From positions 1 through 64,000 of the forward strand of contig NZ_JAHCAP010000001.1 of the NCBI RefSeq assembly GCF_019634815.1: DNA of 64,000 nucleotides, in the 5' to 3' direction. Numbering within the stretch: the first letter of the stretch is position 1; the number at the start of each line of letters is the position of its first letter. The notes beneath the pieces are model-generated. The model ran no database searches. It saw only the letters and a list, made by a program, of their open reading frames with translations, and was not told the DNA's origin. A program made the translations under genes and the position numbers. Shown piece after piece: positions 1 to 10,462 of the stretch. The DNA comes from Dokdonella sp. (GTDB lineage Bacteria; Pseudomonadota; Gammaproteobacteria; Xanthomonadales; Rhodanobacteraceae).

Positions 1-76
1 AACCGGGGCCACCGATCAGGCACGCCAGCACGATCAGCGGCGGCAGGCGAAACACGAGGGCGCGCAGCAGGTTCAT
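1..76 (-). CDS. Partial secreted-type protein, N-terminus only
   Basis: An ATG at position 76 on the minus strand opens a reading frame that runs off the window edge. The visible 25 residues begin MNLLRALVF and form a basic start followed by a long hydrophobic run, as in a signal peptide or first membrane helix. A GGAGC ribosome-binding site lies just upstream, inside the end of the RHS gene. The start is only four bases after the RHS stop codon, so the two are probably co-transcribed. Small genes just after RHS genes are sometimes immunity or accessory genes, but nothing visible here shows that role. Confidence 0.5.
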   Translation of the reverse strand, partial: MNLLRALVFRLPPLIVLACLIGGPG

Positions 77-80
77 GGCA

Positions 81-3000
81 TCAGCTCCGATTCGGTTGGG
101 CGCAGGGACGGAAGTGCCGAGTCTGAACCTTCATGGCAGGCATTCCATCCTCAAATCTGGGGATGCCCAGGTCCTGTACGAACTGCGAATCGGCGCCGCT
201 GTACACCTGCTGCCAGCTCGCGCCCACTTTTTCCTCGAGCCGGTAACCAGTGGCGCTGCTCATTGCAGTCCACTTCACCGTGTAGGGCGTGCTCGCGCCG
301 ACCGGGTTGGGCGCCCAGGCCAGCCCCGTGGGTGCGCGCAGCACGTAGGCGCTGGCCTGCGGCCCGGGTTCACTGCAGCCGTTGGCGTTGCAGGCGCGCA
401 GCGCGTAGGCGTACACCCCGCCGGTGCGCGCGCTGACGGGCGTCCAGTTCGTCGTGCCGGCCGCAGGCGCGGGCGTGGCGGGCGCCAGCGCGCCGCCGTT
501 GACCGACTCCAGCAGCACCATGCTGGTGCTGCCGCTCGGGATCGACCACGACACGGTATACGTGCCCGTGGTGCTGATGGCCGGGTTGATCGTCGGCGCC
601 GAGGGCACCGTAGCTCCGCCGCCTCCCACCCGCGCCAGCAGCGAGCCGTTCAGATACACGTAGTCGGTGAACTCACCGTTGGCCGACTGCTCGGCCAGCA
701 GCTGGCCGGCCTTGCTGTACACCTGATAGGTGTTGGCGTTTCCCGTGCGGGTGATGCGCACGCGCCGGCCGAGGCCGTCATACAGGTAGTTTTCGTTGCC
801 CTGGTCACCGCTGGTGGCGATCACGCGGTCGGCGTCGTCAATCGTGAAGCTGCGGCCCGCCCGCGATGTCACGTTGCCGCGCGTGTCGTAGCCGTAGCCG
901 ATTTCCTGCGCGCCGGTGAGCGCATCGAGCCGATTGGTGGTGGGGTTGATGGTGTAGTTCGTCTGCGCGCCGCCAAGGACTGCCTTGCGCAGGTTGTCCA
1001 CGCCGTCGTACTCGAAGCGGGCCAGGCCCCAGCGCGTAGGATCGGACGTGACAGTTTCCAGGCGATCGAGCGAGTCGTAGGTCATGCTGCGCGTGTCGAG
1101 CCCGGCTTGCGCATGATCGACGATGTCGGTGACATTGCCGTTGGCATCGTAGGCGTATTCAAAATCGATGACACCCGCATCGGTGCTGCGCTGGGGCAGT
1201 TTGCGGTCGTTTTGCGTCAACTGGTGCGTGCGATTATTGCCATAGGTGAAGGTGTTCATCGCGCCATTGGGCCAGTACGTCACGTTGCTCGCGTAGCTGC
1301 CCGCCTTGCTCGGCCGGCCCAGCGCATCGGGGGCGAAGTCCACCGCCGTCATGTCCGGATACAGCAGGCCGCTGAGGTGGCCGTTGGTGCTGTAGGTCCA
1401 GTCCAGCTGGAAGGTCTTGCCGTCGAGGGCGAGCGTTTCCTTCGTGATCTGGCGACGCCCGTTGTAGTCGTAGCTCCAGACAACCGGACCTTGGGTGACG
1501 CTTCTCAACGTGCCATCGGCGTACCAGTCCTGACTGATCGTCGCGGTGCCGCTCGGGAAGGTGGTCGTGAGCAGGCGGTTCAACGCATCGTACCCATATT
1601 CGACGACCTGGCTGGCGGCGCCGCTTTCTATACAGTTGCCAGAGCCGCCCTTGCCACGCCATTCCAGGTTCCCGGCCAGATCGTAACCGAACACGCTGGT
1701 GCCCGATTCGGGTTCGGTCACGCTGCACAGGCGCTGCTGGTCGTTGTAGGTGTAGCTGCGACTGGCGCTGTGGGAATGACCGCCGCCGCTGCGGGTGATG
1801 CTCAGGATCTTGCCGAAGGAGTCGCGAGCAATCGAGGTCAGCTGATCGGTTTTGCCGACAAGCTCGCGGCGGATCTCCACGGGCGTGTCATAGCCTGGCG
1901 TTTCGAACGATGCGAACGTGGTGTACGTCTTGTGGCCGCGCGCGTCCGTCGTGGTGCGCTTGTGCGCACTTGCATAGGTCGATACGGTGGTGAGCAAGCC
2001 ACGCTCGGAATCCTGCCCGGTGGCGACCACCCGGCCCAGGGCATCGTAGCTCGTCGAGCGGCCCGCATTGGCGACGGCGGTGGCCGACGGATAGGACGCA
2101 AAGGTTTCCCGGCCGGCATGATCGAACCGGCGCCGGACGTAGATCTGCGACGCCCCGATGCCGGATACGTCGGTCCTGGACAGGCGGGGGCGCCACAGTC
2201 CATCGAACCCCGTGGTTTCCGTGGCCAGGCCCGTCGTGCGCGTGCTCTGCCAATACGTGCAGCTCCCCATGCCCGCCGTGCAGGGGAAGTCGCCGCCGCC
2301 GCTCAACTGCTCATAGGTGAAACTGGTCGAGTTCCATGCCGGGTCATTCCCCGCAACCGGATAGCTGATCTTCTTCAGGCGGCCGGCCGGGTAATACTCG
2401 TAGCTCGTGGTATTGTTCAGAGGATCGGTCATCGAGGTGATCTGGCCCCAGTCATCGACCGTTGCCGACATCGTGGTCGTGTCGTCGGCAAAGATGATCG
2501 AGCGCGGGATGCCGCGCCAGTAGCTGGCAAACTTCGTCTCGTGCTTTTTGCCATCGGTCTGCGATTTCAGTGTGCCGTCGGCATACCAGATATTGCTCTG
2601 CACCAGCTCGCCGAACTCCCGGGCTTCGAGCAGGTCGGCGGTGGTCGAGTCATAGGTGTTGGTGTTGAGCGTGTATTGCTGAAGTCCGTGAGTCTCCTTC
2701 AGCGATGCGATTTGGCCGAGCACCCAACGCGTCGTGTTGTCGTGGTACGCGATCTCGCGCTCCTTGCTGCCTGCCGAACCGGACACGGTTTCGTGCACGA
2801 CGCGCGCCCACGCATCGAAATCGTCCTTGCTGAGGCTGCTGCGCGAAAACGGGGTTCCATCCTGCTTGATCGTCCGCGATTTCACAGGTGCGATGCGCGC
2901 GTGAATCTGATCGGGGGTACCCAACGCCGCGCCCCATTGCGCGGGATAGTTCGCGCCGCCCCGATCGCTCGACGAACCGTAGGCGAGCGTTTCCTTGCGC

Positions 3001-4629
3001 AGGCCATCGGTGCCATCGGGCGCGCCCGCGTAGGTCGTCGTGGTGTACAGGCGGCCTTCGTCGACGTTGTAGATGTTGCCAAAACCGTGCTGCACGCTCG
3101 AGCCATCAGGCTGCGTGATCGTGGTCGTGCGCGTTGCCGAGCCGGCCGGCGTGCCCGGGGTGATGTTGTATTGCCAGGTGATCGGCGCGGCAATGCCGGC
3201 ACCCCGCACGACCTTGCGCGTCAGGCTGAATGCATCGTAGTGGGGCGGCGGTTGGCGATCGCCATCCGAGCATCTGACGCCAATCCCATTGGTGAAAGCA
3301 CGGAAGAAACGCTTGTTCTCGAATTCGAACTTCGCCTGTGCGCCAGCCGGATGCGTGACGGTCAGGGAAAAAGCGTCGAGCGTGGGGGCCGGTGGAACGC
3401 ACCAACCGTTGTCGACATCATAGGTGTACAGCAGATTGCCGCCGGGCACATATCGCCACGCCGAGTGGTCGGGTAACTCCACACCTTGGAGTGTGCCGCG
3501 TTCAATCTCCGGCCGGCTCGCCGCGTTGGGATAGTAGGAATAATTCCAGATACGTCCGTGCGCAGTCGCGGTTTTCAGGCGCCAACGCTGCTTGCCATCG
3601 GGGTAACTGCCACCGACCGGTATGATCGCTTCGTAACCCAGGACGATCGTACGGGTTTCGCCGCTTGCAGACGTACCCCGGATCGCCTCCAGTCGCGGCT
3701 GGAAGGCCGGCGTATCGGCCCGGAACGACCAGTCGTATTCGACCTTGTTACCGTGGCGGTCCTCTATCTTGCTGGCCAGCAGGTACACCTCGATACGGTC
3801 ATAACTTGCAGTCCAGCCATCAGAAGTCGGCAGCTCGACTGAACCGGCGTTGCGGCGGGCTTCCACGTCGAAGGTCCAGACCGTGCCGTCGGCGGAATGC
3901 ATCACGAACCCTTCGCGAGGTTCGGTTGATCCCGGGTTCTTGACGTTGGCGACACAGGTGAACTGATCGAGATCGGCTGTGACGTAGACATAGGCGCCGA
4001 TCGGCACTGGCGTCGTGATCGCCGGATCGCGCACCAGCATGGTGCGATCACCCTTGCCGGGAACGTGGACGCGATTGCCCGACCAGGCACGTTTCAGGGG
4101 ATAGTCGGACTTGGGCAGGAAATTGCTGCTGCAACGCCGACCATTGAAGGCAGGGTTGTTCTGGTCCTCGGTCCAGGGGTAGCGCTTGTCGAACACGCCC
4201 GCGATATAGGGCACGTCCAATGTCCAGTTTCCGATGCCGCCGAGGTCCTCCATGCCGATCGAACTGCTGGAGCGCTGTTTGCCGGCCACGTTGAACGTGC
4301 GGCCCAGCCGGACCGGCAAGGCGTCGCTGCCGGGAATGTCGATGTCGGTGACGGAAAACGATGTCCGCCCATCGAACAGCGAGACCTGCTCGCCGAACGC
4401 GTCGGCACCCATTGGTGAAATTTCCGAGGTCTTGACGCGCTCGGCCCACGCGCCCCAGGGAAAGAACGATTCGGTTGGTGTGCCGGCGCTCAATCGATCA
4501 GGCGGGTTGCGCGCAAGATCGGCGTCGGTCAGCACGCCGCTCGTCTGCGCCGTGGCGATCGAAACCGTGGTGCCCAGCGCGAGAAGCAGCAGCCCCCCCC
4601 CGCAATCCGTTGATCTTCGGTACCGTCAT
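81..4629 (-). CDS. RHS/YD-repeat surface protein, frameshifted in its signal peptide
   Basis: This is a very large RHS-type protein, about 1515 residues if the frameshift is repaired. The N-terminal part has the RHS wrapper feature [20 protein letters not shown], the middle holds many YD repeats (for example YGYDALNRL and [10 protein letters not shown]), and the last ~200 residues are two fibronectin-III-like domains. The normal RHS core ending (DPxGxxxGxNxY) is absent, and the last ~30 residues no longer look like an Fn3 fold. The long open frame starts only with a GTG at 4535 without a ribosome-binding site. An AAGGAG site and ATG at 4629 open a good signal peptide ([12 protein letters not shown], then LLLLALG...ATAQ) if one G is removed from the nine-G tract at 4593-4601. 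Likely exported or surface-exposed. The frameshift is either slippage-based phase variation or a sequencing error. Base composition is visibly less GC-rich than in the flanking genes. Confidence 0.85.
4593..4601. repeat. Nine-base C/G homopolymer in the RHS signal peptide
   Basis: Nine consecutive C on the plus strand read as nine G within codons 10-13 of the RHS gene. With eight G the signal peptide is in frame with the protein; with nine it is out of frame. It is the longest homopolymer I noticed in the window. Confidence 0.9.
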
Positions 4630-4662
4630 CTCGCGTGCTCCTTCGCATTCCATGAAGGCGCG

Positions 4663-4688
4663 ACTGTACCTTCTTGAACAAAGGTCAA
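4663..4688 (-). promoter_or_regulatory. Candidate promoter of the RHS gene
   Basis: On the minus strand TTGACC (4688-4683) and TACAGT (4668-4663) resemble -35 and -10 boxes. They lie about 35-60 bases upstream of the ATG at 4629. The 14-base spacer is shorter than the usual 16-18, so this is tentative. Confidence 0.35.
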
Positions 4689-4689
4689 T

Positions 4690-5002
4690 CCGCGAGTTCA
4701 GTCGCAGTTTCGTCGGCCGACTGCAGGTACGCGCGGCCCGCCATGCAGCGCGCATGCAAACCGAGCGGGAACATGGGCGTGCTTGGCGCAAGCGTTCGTG
4801 GGCCGTCCGGTCGAAGGCTGCGCTGAAATACCGGTCACAGGGCGAGCCAGTCCGGAGTGCACCTCGAGCCGGACGCGGGTCACAGCCGTGGCCGCGGCCT
4901 GCGCGACTGGGCACGCATGCGAATGGTCCCGCCTGGCTTGCGCGCCATGACAGAATCGACACCCGCCATCTGCTTCCACCCCTGCAGCGAGCCGCGTTCA
5001 CC
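4690..5002. other. Intergenic stretch between RHS and pyrE, no gene seen
   Basis: About 310 bases between the divergent RHS and pyrE starts. The open frames crossing it are high-GC artefacts, including an upstream extension of pyrE. A CAGAAT element near 4950 could be the -10 box of pyrE. No tRNA, terminator or repeat was recognised. Confidence 0.5.
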
Positions 5003-5644
5003 ATGCATGCCCACCAACGTGCCTTTCTCGACCTTGCCCTCGCCCGCGAAGCGCTGCGTTTTGGCGAGTTCACCCTCAAATCCGGACGCGTGAGTCCGTA
5101 TTTCTTCAATGCCGGCCTGTTCGATTCGGGCGCGGCGCTGGCAACGCTCGGCGCGGCCTATGCCCAGACCGCGGTCGCATCCGGGATTGCGTTCGACATG
5201 CTGTTCGGGCCGGCCTACAAGGGCATCGTGCTCGCTGCGGTCACTGCCACCGCACTGGCGCAGCAGCATGGCCGCGACCTGCCCTTCGCCTACAACCGCA
5301 AGGAGGCCAAGGATCACGGCGAAGGCGGCAGCCTGGTCGGGGCGCCGCTCAAGGGGCGCGTGCTGATCGTCGATGACGTGATCACCGCGGGCACCGCGAT
5401 TCGCCAGTCGCTCGCGCTGATTCGCGACGCCGGCGCCACCCCCGTGGGCGTACTGGTCGCGCTTGACCGCGAGGAACGCGGCCAGGGCGAGCTGTCGGCC
5501 ACGCAGGAACTCAGCCGCGAACAGAGCATCCCGACCGTGGCGATCGCCCGCCTGGGCGATCTGCTCGGCTGGGTCGCCGACAAGCCCGAACTCGCCCTCC
5601 ACCACGAGCGCCTCGCGGCCTACCGCGCGCGCTACGGATGTTGA
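5003..5644 (+). CDS. pyrE: Orotate phosphoribosyltransferase
   Basis: Converts orotate and PRPP to orotidine 5'-phosphate in de novo pyrimidine synthesis, in the cytosol. From ATG 5003 the product is 213 residues, the usual length. It starts [20 protein letters not shown] and contains [16 protein letters not shown], the flexible-loop segment [17 protein letters not shown], and the PRPP-binding signature [13 protein letters not shown]. The frame is open for another 528 bases upstream, but that part has no family resemblance, so the internal ATG is chosen. It stands alone, divergent from the RHS gene. Confidence 0.95.
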   Translation: MHAHQRAFLDLALAREALRFGEFTLKSGRVSPYFFNAGLFDSGAALATLGAAYAQTAVASGIAFDMLFGPAYKGIVLAAVTATALAQQHGRDLPFAYNRKEAKDHGEGGSLVGAPLKGRVLIVDDVITAGTAIRQSLALIRDAGATPVGVLVALDREERGQGELSATQELSREQSIPTVAIARLGDLLGWVADKPELALHHERLAAYRARYGC

Positions 5645-5677
5645 CGCGGCGCGTACCCGCAGCGGGCGCGGCTCGCC

Positions 5678-5683
5678 TATACT
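5678..5683 (+). promoter_or_regulatory. -10 box (TATACT) upstream of the DUF4124 gene
   Basis: TATACT sits 24 bases before the ATG at 5707, with a ribosome-binding site between. No convincing -35 box is seen. The surrounding 16 bases (GCCTATACTCGGCGCC) recur exactly upstream of the HD-domain gene near 11365. Confidence 0.5.
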
Positions 5684-5706
5684 CGGCGCCGAACAGGAGG
5701 CCGGTC

Positions 5707-6351
5707 ATGCGTGCAGCGGTTGTCGTCGGTCTGATCGTGGCATTGGCCGCGCCGCCGGTGTTGGCGGCGGGGACTGGCGCCACCAAATACAAATGGCGCG
5801 ATGGTACCGGCGCCCTGCATTACAGCGATTCACTGCCGCCCGAGGCGGTGAAATTCGGCTACGAAGTGGTCAACGGGCAGGGACTCGTGATCAGGCGGGT
5901 CGAACGCGCCAAGACCGCCGACGAAATCGCCGCCGCCAAGGTCCAGGCCGCGAAGGACAAGGCCGAGCGCGCGATCGCCGAGCAACGCGAACGCGACGAC
6001 GCGCAGCTGATGTCGATGTATGAGGACGAAGCCGCGCTCAAGGCCGCCCACCAGCAGCAACTGGATTCGATCGATCAGGAAATCAAGGCGGCGCAGTTCA
6101 GCCTGCGCGGTCAGGAACAGGCGCTCGCGGACCTGCTCGACCGTGCCGCCGCCGCCGAGCGCAGTGGCAAGAACCTGCCTGATGCACAAACCCAGCGCAT
6201 TGCCGAGCTGCGCGCACAGATCGAAACCCATCAAGAAGCCGTCGAGCGGCGCCAAGCCGACCGTGAGTCCACGCAGGCGAGGCTCGAAGCCGAGGTGCTG
6301 CACTTCCGCGAACTCAAGGCCAAGCGCGACGCGGCCCACTCCTCACCCTGA
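5707..6351 (+). CDS. DUF4124 domain protein with coiled coil, exported
   Basis: A 214-residue protein of unknown function. Residues 1-21 (MRAAVVVGLIVALAAPPVLA) are a signal peptide. They are followed by a DUF4124 segment, YKWRDGTGALHYSDSLPPEA, a small envelope-associated domain found in many gammaproteobacteria. The remaining ~150 residues are rich in E, K, A, Q and R in a heptad-like pattern, so a long periplasmic coiled coil is likely. The start is fixed by the AGGAGG site just before ATG 5707. It is convergent with the phosphohexomutase gene, with 18 bases between the stops. Confidence 0.85.
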   Translation: MRAAVVVGLIVALAAPPVLAAGTGATKYKWRDGTGALHYSDSLPPEAVKFGYEVVNGQGLVIRRVERAKTADEIAAAKVQAAKDKAERAIAEQRERDDAQLMSMYEDEAALKAAHQQQLDSIDQEIKAAQFSLRGQEQALADLLDRAAAAERSGKNLPDAQTQRIAELRAQIETHQEAVERRQADRESTQARLEAEVLHFRELKAKRDAAHSSP

Positions 6352-6369
6352 AGGCGCGGCCGCGACGAC

Positions 6370-8751
6370 TCAGAACGGCAACTTCAGGGTGTCGTCGGTC
6401 GCCAGAATCTGTTTGCGGAATATGGCCTGGATGCGCGCCAGGGCCGCGGCATCGTCGGCGTCGAACCGCAGCACGAGCACCGGCGTCGTGTTCGATGCAC
6501 GCACCAGACCCCAGCCATCGGGCCAGTCGGCGCGCACACCGTCGATCGTGGTCAGGCGCGCGCCGTCGAAGATCGCGTTGTCCTTGAAGGCTTCCATGAA
6601 CTTGTAATGCTCGCCTTCGCGCATCTCGATCTTGAGTTCGGGCGTGGAAACACCCTTGGGCAGGGTCGCGAAGATTTCGGCAGGCGCGCGTTCCTCGAGA
6701 TCGCCAGCAAGGATTTCGAGCAGTCGCGCCGCCGAGTAGATGCCGTCGTCGAAGCCGTACCAACGCTCGCCGAAGAAGAAGTGACCACTCATTTCGCCGG
6801 CCATCGCCGCATCGGTCTCGCGCATCTTGGCCTTGATCAGCGAATGGCCGGTGCGCCACATGAGCGGGCTGCCGCCATGCTGAAGGATCAGCGGTTGCAG
6901 GTGGCCCGTGCACTTGACGTCGTAGATGATCGTCGCGCCCGGGTTGCGCTGCAGGATGTCCATCGCAAACAGCATGAGCAGGCGGTCTGGATAGATGATC
7001 TCGCCCGCCGCGGTGACCACGCCGAGGCGGTCGCCGTCGCCATCGAAGGCCAGACCGATGTCGGCACCGACCTGCTTCACCGAAAGAATCAGATCCTGCA
7101 GGTTGTGCGGGTCGGACGGATCGGGATGATGATTCGGGAACGTGCCATCGACCTCGCAGTACAGCGGCGTGACTTCGGCGCCGATCGCCTCGAGCACCTG
7201 TGGCGCGATCGCGCCGGCAATGCCGTTGCCGCAATCGACCACCACCTTCATGCGCCGGCCGAGCTGCACGTCGTCGGCGATACGCTGGGTGTAATCGCCA
7301 CTGATGTCGATCGTCTGCACGCTGCCGTCACCGCCGACGAAGGCCTGCTCGACAATGCGCTTGTACAGGCCCTGGATCGCGTCTTCGGCAAGCGTCTCGC
7401 CGCCGAGCACGATCTTGAATCCGTTGTAGTCGGGCGGATTGTGACTGCCGGTGAGCGAGACGCAGGAGCCGGTGCGCAGATGGAAGGCACCAAAATAGGT
7501 GAGCGGCGTCGGCGCCGCGCCGATGTCGAACACGCGCAGCCCACAGGTCTTCAAACCGTCGATCAAACCCTTGGACAGATCCGGTCCCGACAGCCGCCCG
7601 TCGCGGCCGACCACGATCTCCTCGAGCCCGCGCTCGCGCGCCTCGCTGCCGATCGCGCGGCCGATCAGGCGGGCGATATCGACGCTCAGCGACTTGCCGA
7701 CCACGCCACGGATGTCGTAGGCGCGGAAGATGCTGCGGTCGATCTGCACCGGGCCCGACGGCGCCTTGGCGGCGGCGGTTGCAGGCGCAGCCACCGCGGT
7801 TTTCGCGGCGCCCGCCGCCGCGGCCGCCTCCTCGCGCAGGACCTCGGTCATCGTCAGCTGGCTGCCTTCTTCCCTGGGGCGACGCTGCAGTGATTCCAGC
7901 GCCTGACGCATGCCCACCTTGCGCACCCACAGCGCCGCCAGACCCGCCGCGGTTGCGACCAGGCCGATGAACAAGAGCAGGAACGGCGCGCGCGGTAGCA
8001 AGAGAAAGCGCTCGGCATCGGCCTTGCCGATGCGCAGGCGCGTGCCTGCGATCACTTCACCGACATCGGTCGATGTATAGGCCGAGACGTCACCGATGGT
8101 GGCGATCAGTGCGTCGCCGCGTCCATCGCCCTGGCGCAGATCGAGCCGCACGTCGTGCACGCGCGTGCGGCGAAAGGTATCGAGGATCGGCGCAAACGGC
8201 TGTTCGACGACCGCGAAGGCGACCACCTTGCCGTCGACCTGCGCCGGCATCGCAATCATCAATTGTTCGCTGCCGTCGTGCTCGCGGCGCATCTCGGCGA
8301 GCGGCTGGGCCGGGTTGATCTTGGCCTGCATCAGCGCGGCGGCCTTGGCATAGCCGAGCGCGCGCAGATCGCCCGAAAGCACCTCGTCGAGGTTGGAGCT
8401 GTAGAGTTCCGCATCGGTGGCTGCAGGCAGCAGGCGCCGCAACGCCGCGGCCGCGGCCTCTCGACCATCGGCTTGCTGCAGCGCTTGCTGGATCTCGGGA
8501 TTGGCCAGGGCCTGCGCGATCGCATCCTGATCGCTGCGCACCTGGGCCGCGATCTGCGCCGCGACCTGCGCGCGCGCCACATCGGCCTGGGCCGAGCCGC
8601 GCTGCACCGACCAGATCAACCACGCCTGCCACAGCGCGATTGCACCGACCACGAGCAGGATGGCCGCCAACGCAAATGACAGGATCGGCGGCAAGGCCAC
8701 CCGGACCTTTCTGAGCCGCTCGGAAGATGCTGCGTTTGCGTCCCCGCCCAT
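6370..8751 (-). CDS. algC: Membrane-anchored phosphomannomutase/phosphoglucomutase
   Basis: Interconverts hexose 1- and 6-phosphates (mannose, glucose), feeding sugar nucleotides for LPS and exopolysaccharide. The C-terminal ~460 residues are a complete alpha-D-phosphohexomutase: the phosphoserine loop LTGSHNPPDYNGFK near residue 432, the metal site DGDGDR near 568, the sugar loop GEMSGHFFF, and the phosphate-binding RASNTTPVL near the end. Unlike plain AlgC (about 460 residues), this 793-residue protein has an N-terminal module: a membrane helix at ~17-46, a ~200-residue probably periplasmic region, a second helix at ~247-275 and an Ala-rich linker. This layout is known in Xanthomonadaceae homologues. 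It follows dut by 41 bases, last in the coaBC-dut-algC run. The upstream in-frame extension to 9060 overlaps dut and is rejected. Confidence 0.92.
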   Translation of the reverse strand: MGGDANAASSERLRKVRVALPPILSFALAAILLVVGAIALWQAWLIWSVQRGSAQADVARAQVAAQIAAQVRSDQDAIAQALANPEIQQALQQADGREAAAAALRRLLPAATDAELYSSNLDEVLSGDLRALGYAKAAALMQAKINPAQPLAEMRREHDGSEQLMIAMPAQVDGKVVAFAVVEQPFAPILDTFRRTRVHDVRLDLRQGDGRGDALIATIGDVSAYTSTDVGEVIAGTRLRIGKADAERFLLLPRAPFLLLFIGLVATAAGLAALWVRKVGMRQALESLQRRPREEGSQLTMTEVLREEAAAAAGAAKTAVAAPATAAAKAPSGPVQIDRSIFRAYDIRGVVGKSLSVDIARLIGRAIGSEARERGLEEIVVGRDGRLSGPDLSKGLIDGLKTCGLRVFDIGAAPTPLTYFGAFHLRTGSCVSLTGSHNPPDYNGFKIVLGGETLAEDAIQGLYKRIVEQAFVGGDGSVQTIDISGDYTQRIADDVQLGRRMKVVVDCGNGIAGAIAPQVLEAIGAEVTPLYCEVDGTFPNHHPDPSDPHNLQDLILSVKQVGADIGLAFDGDGDRLGVVTAAGEIIYPDRLLMLFAMDILQRNPGATIIYDVKCTGHLQPLILQHGGSPLMWRTGHSLIKAKMRETDAAMAGEMSGHFFFGERWYGFDDGIYSAARLLEILAGDLEERAPAEIFATLPKGVSTPELKIEMREGEHYKFMEAFKDNAIFDGARLTTIDGVRADWPDGWGLVRASNTTPVLVLRFDADDAAALARIQAIFRKQILATDDTLKLPF

Positions 8752-8792
8752 GCCTGCCGCTCCCCTCGTTCGAAGCATCGCGCCCGCCCGCC

Positions 8793-9248
8793 TCAATGCC
8801 GGCCGGAACTGCCGAAGCCGCCTTCGCCGCGCTCGCTCGGCGCGAACTCGGCCACCGTCTCGAACACCGCGCGCACGATCGGTACGATCACCAGCTGCGC
8901 GATGCGTTCCCCCGGGGTGATGGTAAATGCCTGCCCCGAGCGGTTCCAGCACGAAATCATCAAGGGCCCCTGATAGTCGGCATCGATCAGCCCGACCAGA
9001 TTGCCGAGCACGATGCCGTGCTTGTGGCCCAGCCCCGAGCGCGGCAGCACCAGCGCGCACAGCTGCGGATCGTCCAAATGAATGGCAATACCGCTGGGAA
9101 TCAGTGCACTGGCGCCGGCCGCCAGTTCCAGCGGCGCTTCGAGCATCGCGCGCAGGTCCACGCCCGCCGAGGCTTCGGTTGCCGGCGCCGGCAGCGGATA
9201 TTCGCTGCCCAGCCGCGGATCGAGGATTTTCATCGCCACCCGCGTCAT
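8793..9248 (-). CDS. dut: dUTP pyrophosphatase
   Basis: Hydrolyses dUTP to dUMP and diphosphate, keeping uracil out of DNA and supplying dUMP for thymidylate synthesis. The 151-residue product matches the trimeric dUTPase length and shows the family motifs: [40 protein letters not shown], and the C-terminal P-loop-like [12 protein letters not shown]. The start at 9248 ([14 protein letters not shown]) aligns with known dUTPases. Its ATG overlaps the coaBC stop (ATGA), indicating translational coupling. Confidence 0.97.
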   Translation of the reverse strand: MTRVAMKILDPRLGSEYPLPAPATEASAGVDLRAMLEAPLELAAGASALIPSGIAIHLDDPQLCALVLPRSGLGHKHGIVLGNLVGLIDADYQGPLMISCWNRSGQAFTITPGERIAQLVIVPIVRAVFETVAEFAPSERGEGGFGSSGRH

Positions 9249-10462
9249 GCCGCGGCTCCGCGCGCCGCGCGCAGGTGGGCGATGTGTGCCACTAGGTCGC
9301 GCGCCAAGGTGAGCTTGCTCGCGGTCGCCAATTCCTGCCGCCCGCCGGGCCAGATCAGCAGCAGCGCGTTGTCGTCGCGCTCGAATCCGCAACCCTCGCC
9401 CACCTGGTTGGCGGCGATCAGATCGAGATTCTTGCGCTCAAGCTTGGCCCGTGCATACGCCTCGACGTCGTGGGTCTCGGCGGCGAAGCCGACCACGAAC
9501 GGACGCTGCGGCAAGTCCGCAACCTCGGCGAGGATGTCGGGGTTCTGCACGAGATCGAGCGTCAGGCCGCTGTTGCGATCGGTCTTTTTGAGCTTCTGGC
9601 TGGCCACCGACGCGGGCCGGAAGTCGCCGACCGCAGCCGTCGAGATGAAAACGTCGGCGCCGGCTGCGCGCGCGAGCACGGCCGCGTGCATCTGCTGTGC
9701 GCTGCGCACATCGACACGCTCGATGCCTGCGGGCGTGGACAGGTTGACCGGCCCCGCCACCAGGGTGACCTGCGCACCGGCATCGCGCGCCGCGGCGGCA
9801 ATCGCAAAGCCCATCCGCCCGGAACTGCGGTTGCCGATGAAACGCACTGGATCGATGTCCTCGAAGGTCGGTCCGGCCGTCACCAGCACACGCGTGCCGG
9901 CGAGCACGCGCGGCGCGCGCGTAGCCGCCAGCGCCTCGACGATCTCCCCCGGTTCGAGCAGCCGGCCGCTGCCGACATCGCCGCAGGCCTGTTCGCCCAC
10001 GCCGGGCCCGAACACGCGCACCCCGCGCGCGCGCAGGGTGACGAGGTTGGCCTGGGTCGCCGCGTGCGCCCACATCTGCTGGTTCATCGCCGGCGCGATC
10101 GACAGCGGCGCCGCACAAGCCAGACACAGCGTGGTCAGCAGCTCATCGGCCTGACCTTGCGCGAGCCGGGCGATCAGATCGGCCGAGGCCGGCGCGATCA
10201 GGACTTCATCGGCCCAGCGCGCGAGCTCGATGTGGCCCATCGCCGCTTCTGCCGACTCGTCCCACAGGCTCGTGCGCACGGGATTGCCCGACAGCGCCTG
10301 AAACGTCAGCGGCGTGACGAAGCGCGCCGCGTTCTCGGTCAGCACGACGCGCACCTGCGCACCCGCGTCGCGCAGACGCCGCACGAGCTCGGCGCCCTTG
10401 TAGGCGGCGATGCCACCGGAAACGCCGAGCAGGACGCGCAGGCCGGCCAGAGCATGACTCAT
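9245..10462 (-). CDS. coaBC: Bifunctional phosphopantothenoylcysteine decarboxylase/synthetase
   Basis: Catalyses two successive steps of coenzyme A synthesis: ligation of cysteine to 4'-phosphopantothenate (CoaB) and decarboxylation to 4'-phosphopantetheine (CoaC). About 405 residues. The N-terminal flavoprotein half shows [10 protein letters not shown], the [11 protein letters not shown] histidine segment and the PAMNQQMW substrate loop. The C-terminal synthetase half shows [25 protein letters not shown] and the ATP/CTP-site FAAETHD region. The ATG at 10462 ([10 protein letters not shown]) fits the family; the frame also allows 10483. It is divergent from radC and overlaps dut at its 3' end. 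Confidence 0.95.
   Translation of the reverse strand: MSHALAGLRVLLGVSGGIAAYKGAELVRRLRDAGAQVRVVLTENAARFVTPLTFQALSGNPVRTSLWDESAEAAMGHIELARWADEVLIAPASADLIARLAQGQADELLTTLCLACAAPLSIAPAMNQQMWAHAATQANLVTLRARGVRVFGPGVGEQACGDVGSGRLLEPGEIVEALAATRAPRVLAGTRVLVTAGPTFEDIDPVRFIGNRSSGRMGFAIAAAARDAGAQVTLVAGPVNLSTPAGIERVDVRSAQQMHAAVLARAAGADVFISTAAVGDFRPASVASQKLKKTDRNSGLTLDLVQNPDILAEVADLPQRPFVVGFAAETHDVEAYARAKLERKNLDLIAANQVGEGCGFERDDNALLLIWPGGRQELATASKLTLARDLVAHIAHLRAARGAAA

Noticed and set aside
75..3476. 1133-codon plus-strand open frame opposite the RHS gene
   Set aside because: High-GC antisense shadow; no domain-like composition, and the minus strand encodes a clear RHS protein.
4475..5002. Upstream in-frame extension of pyrE
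   Set aside because: No resemblance to PyrE; internal ATG at 5003 gives the family length and N-terminus.
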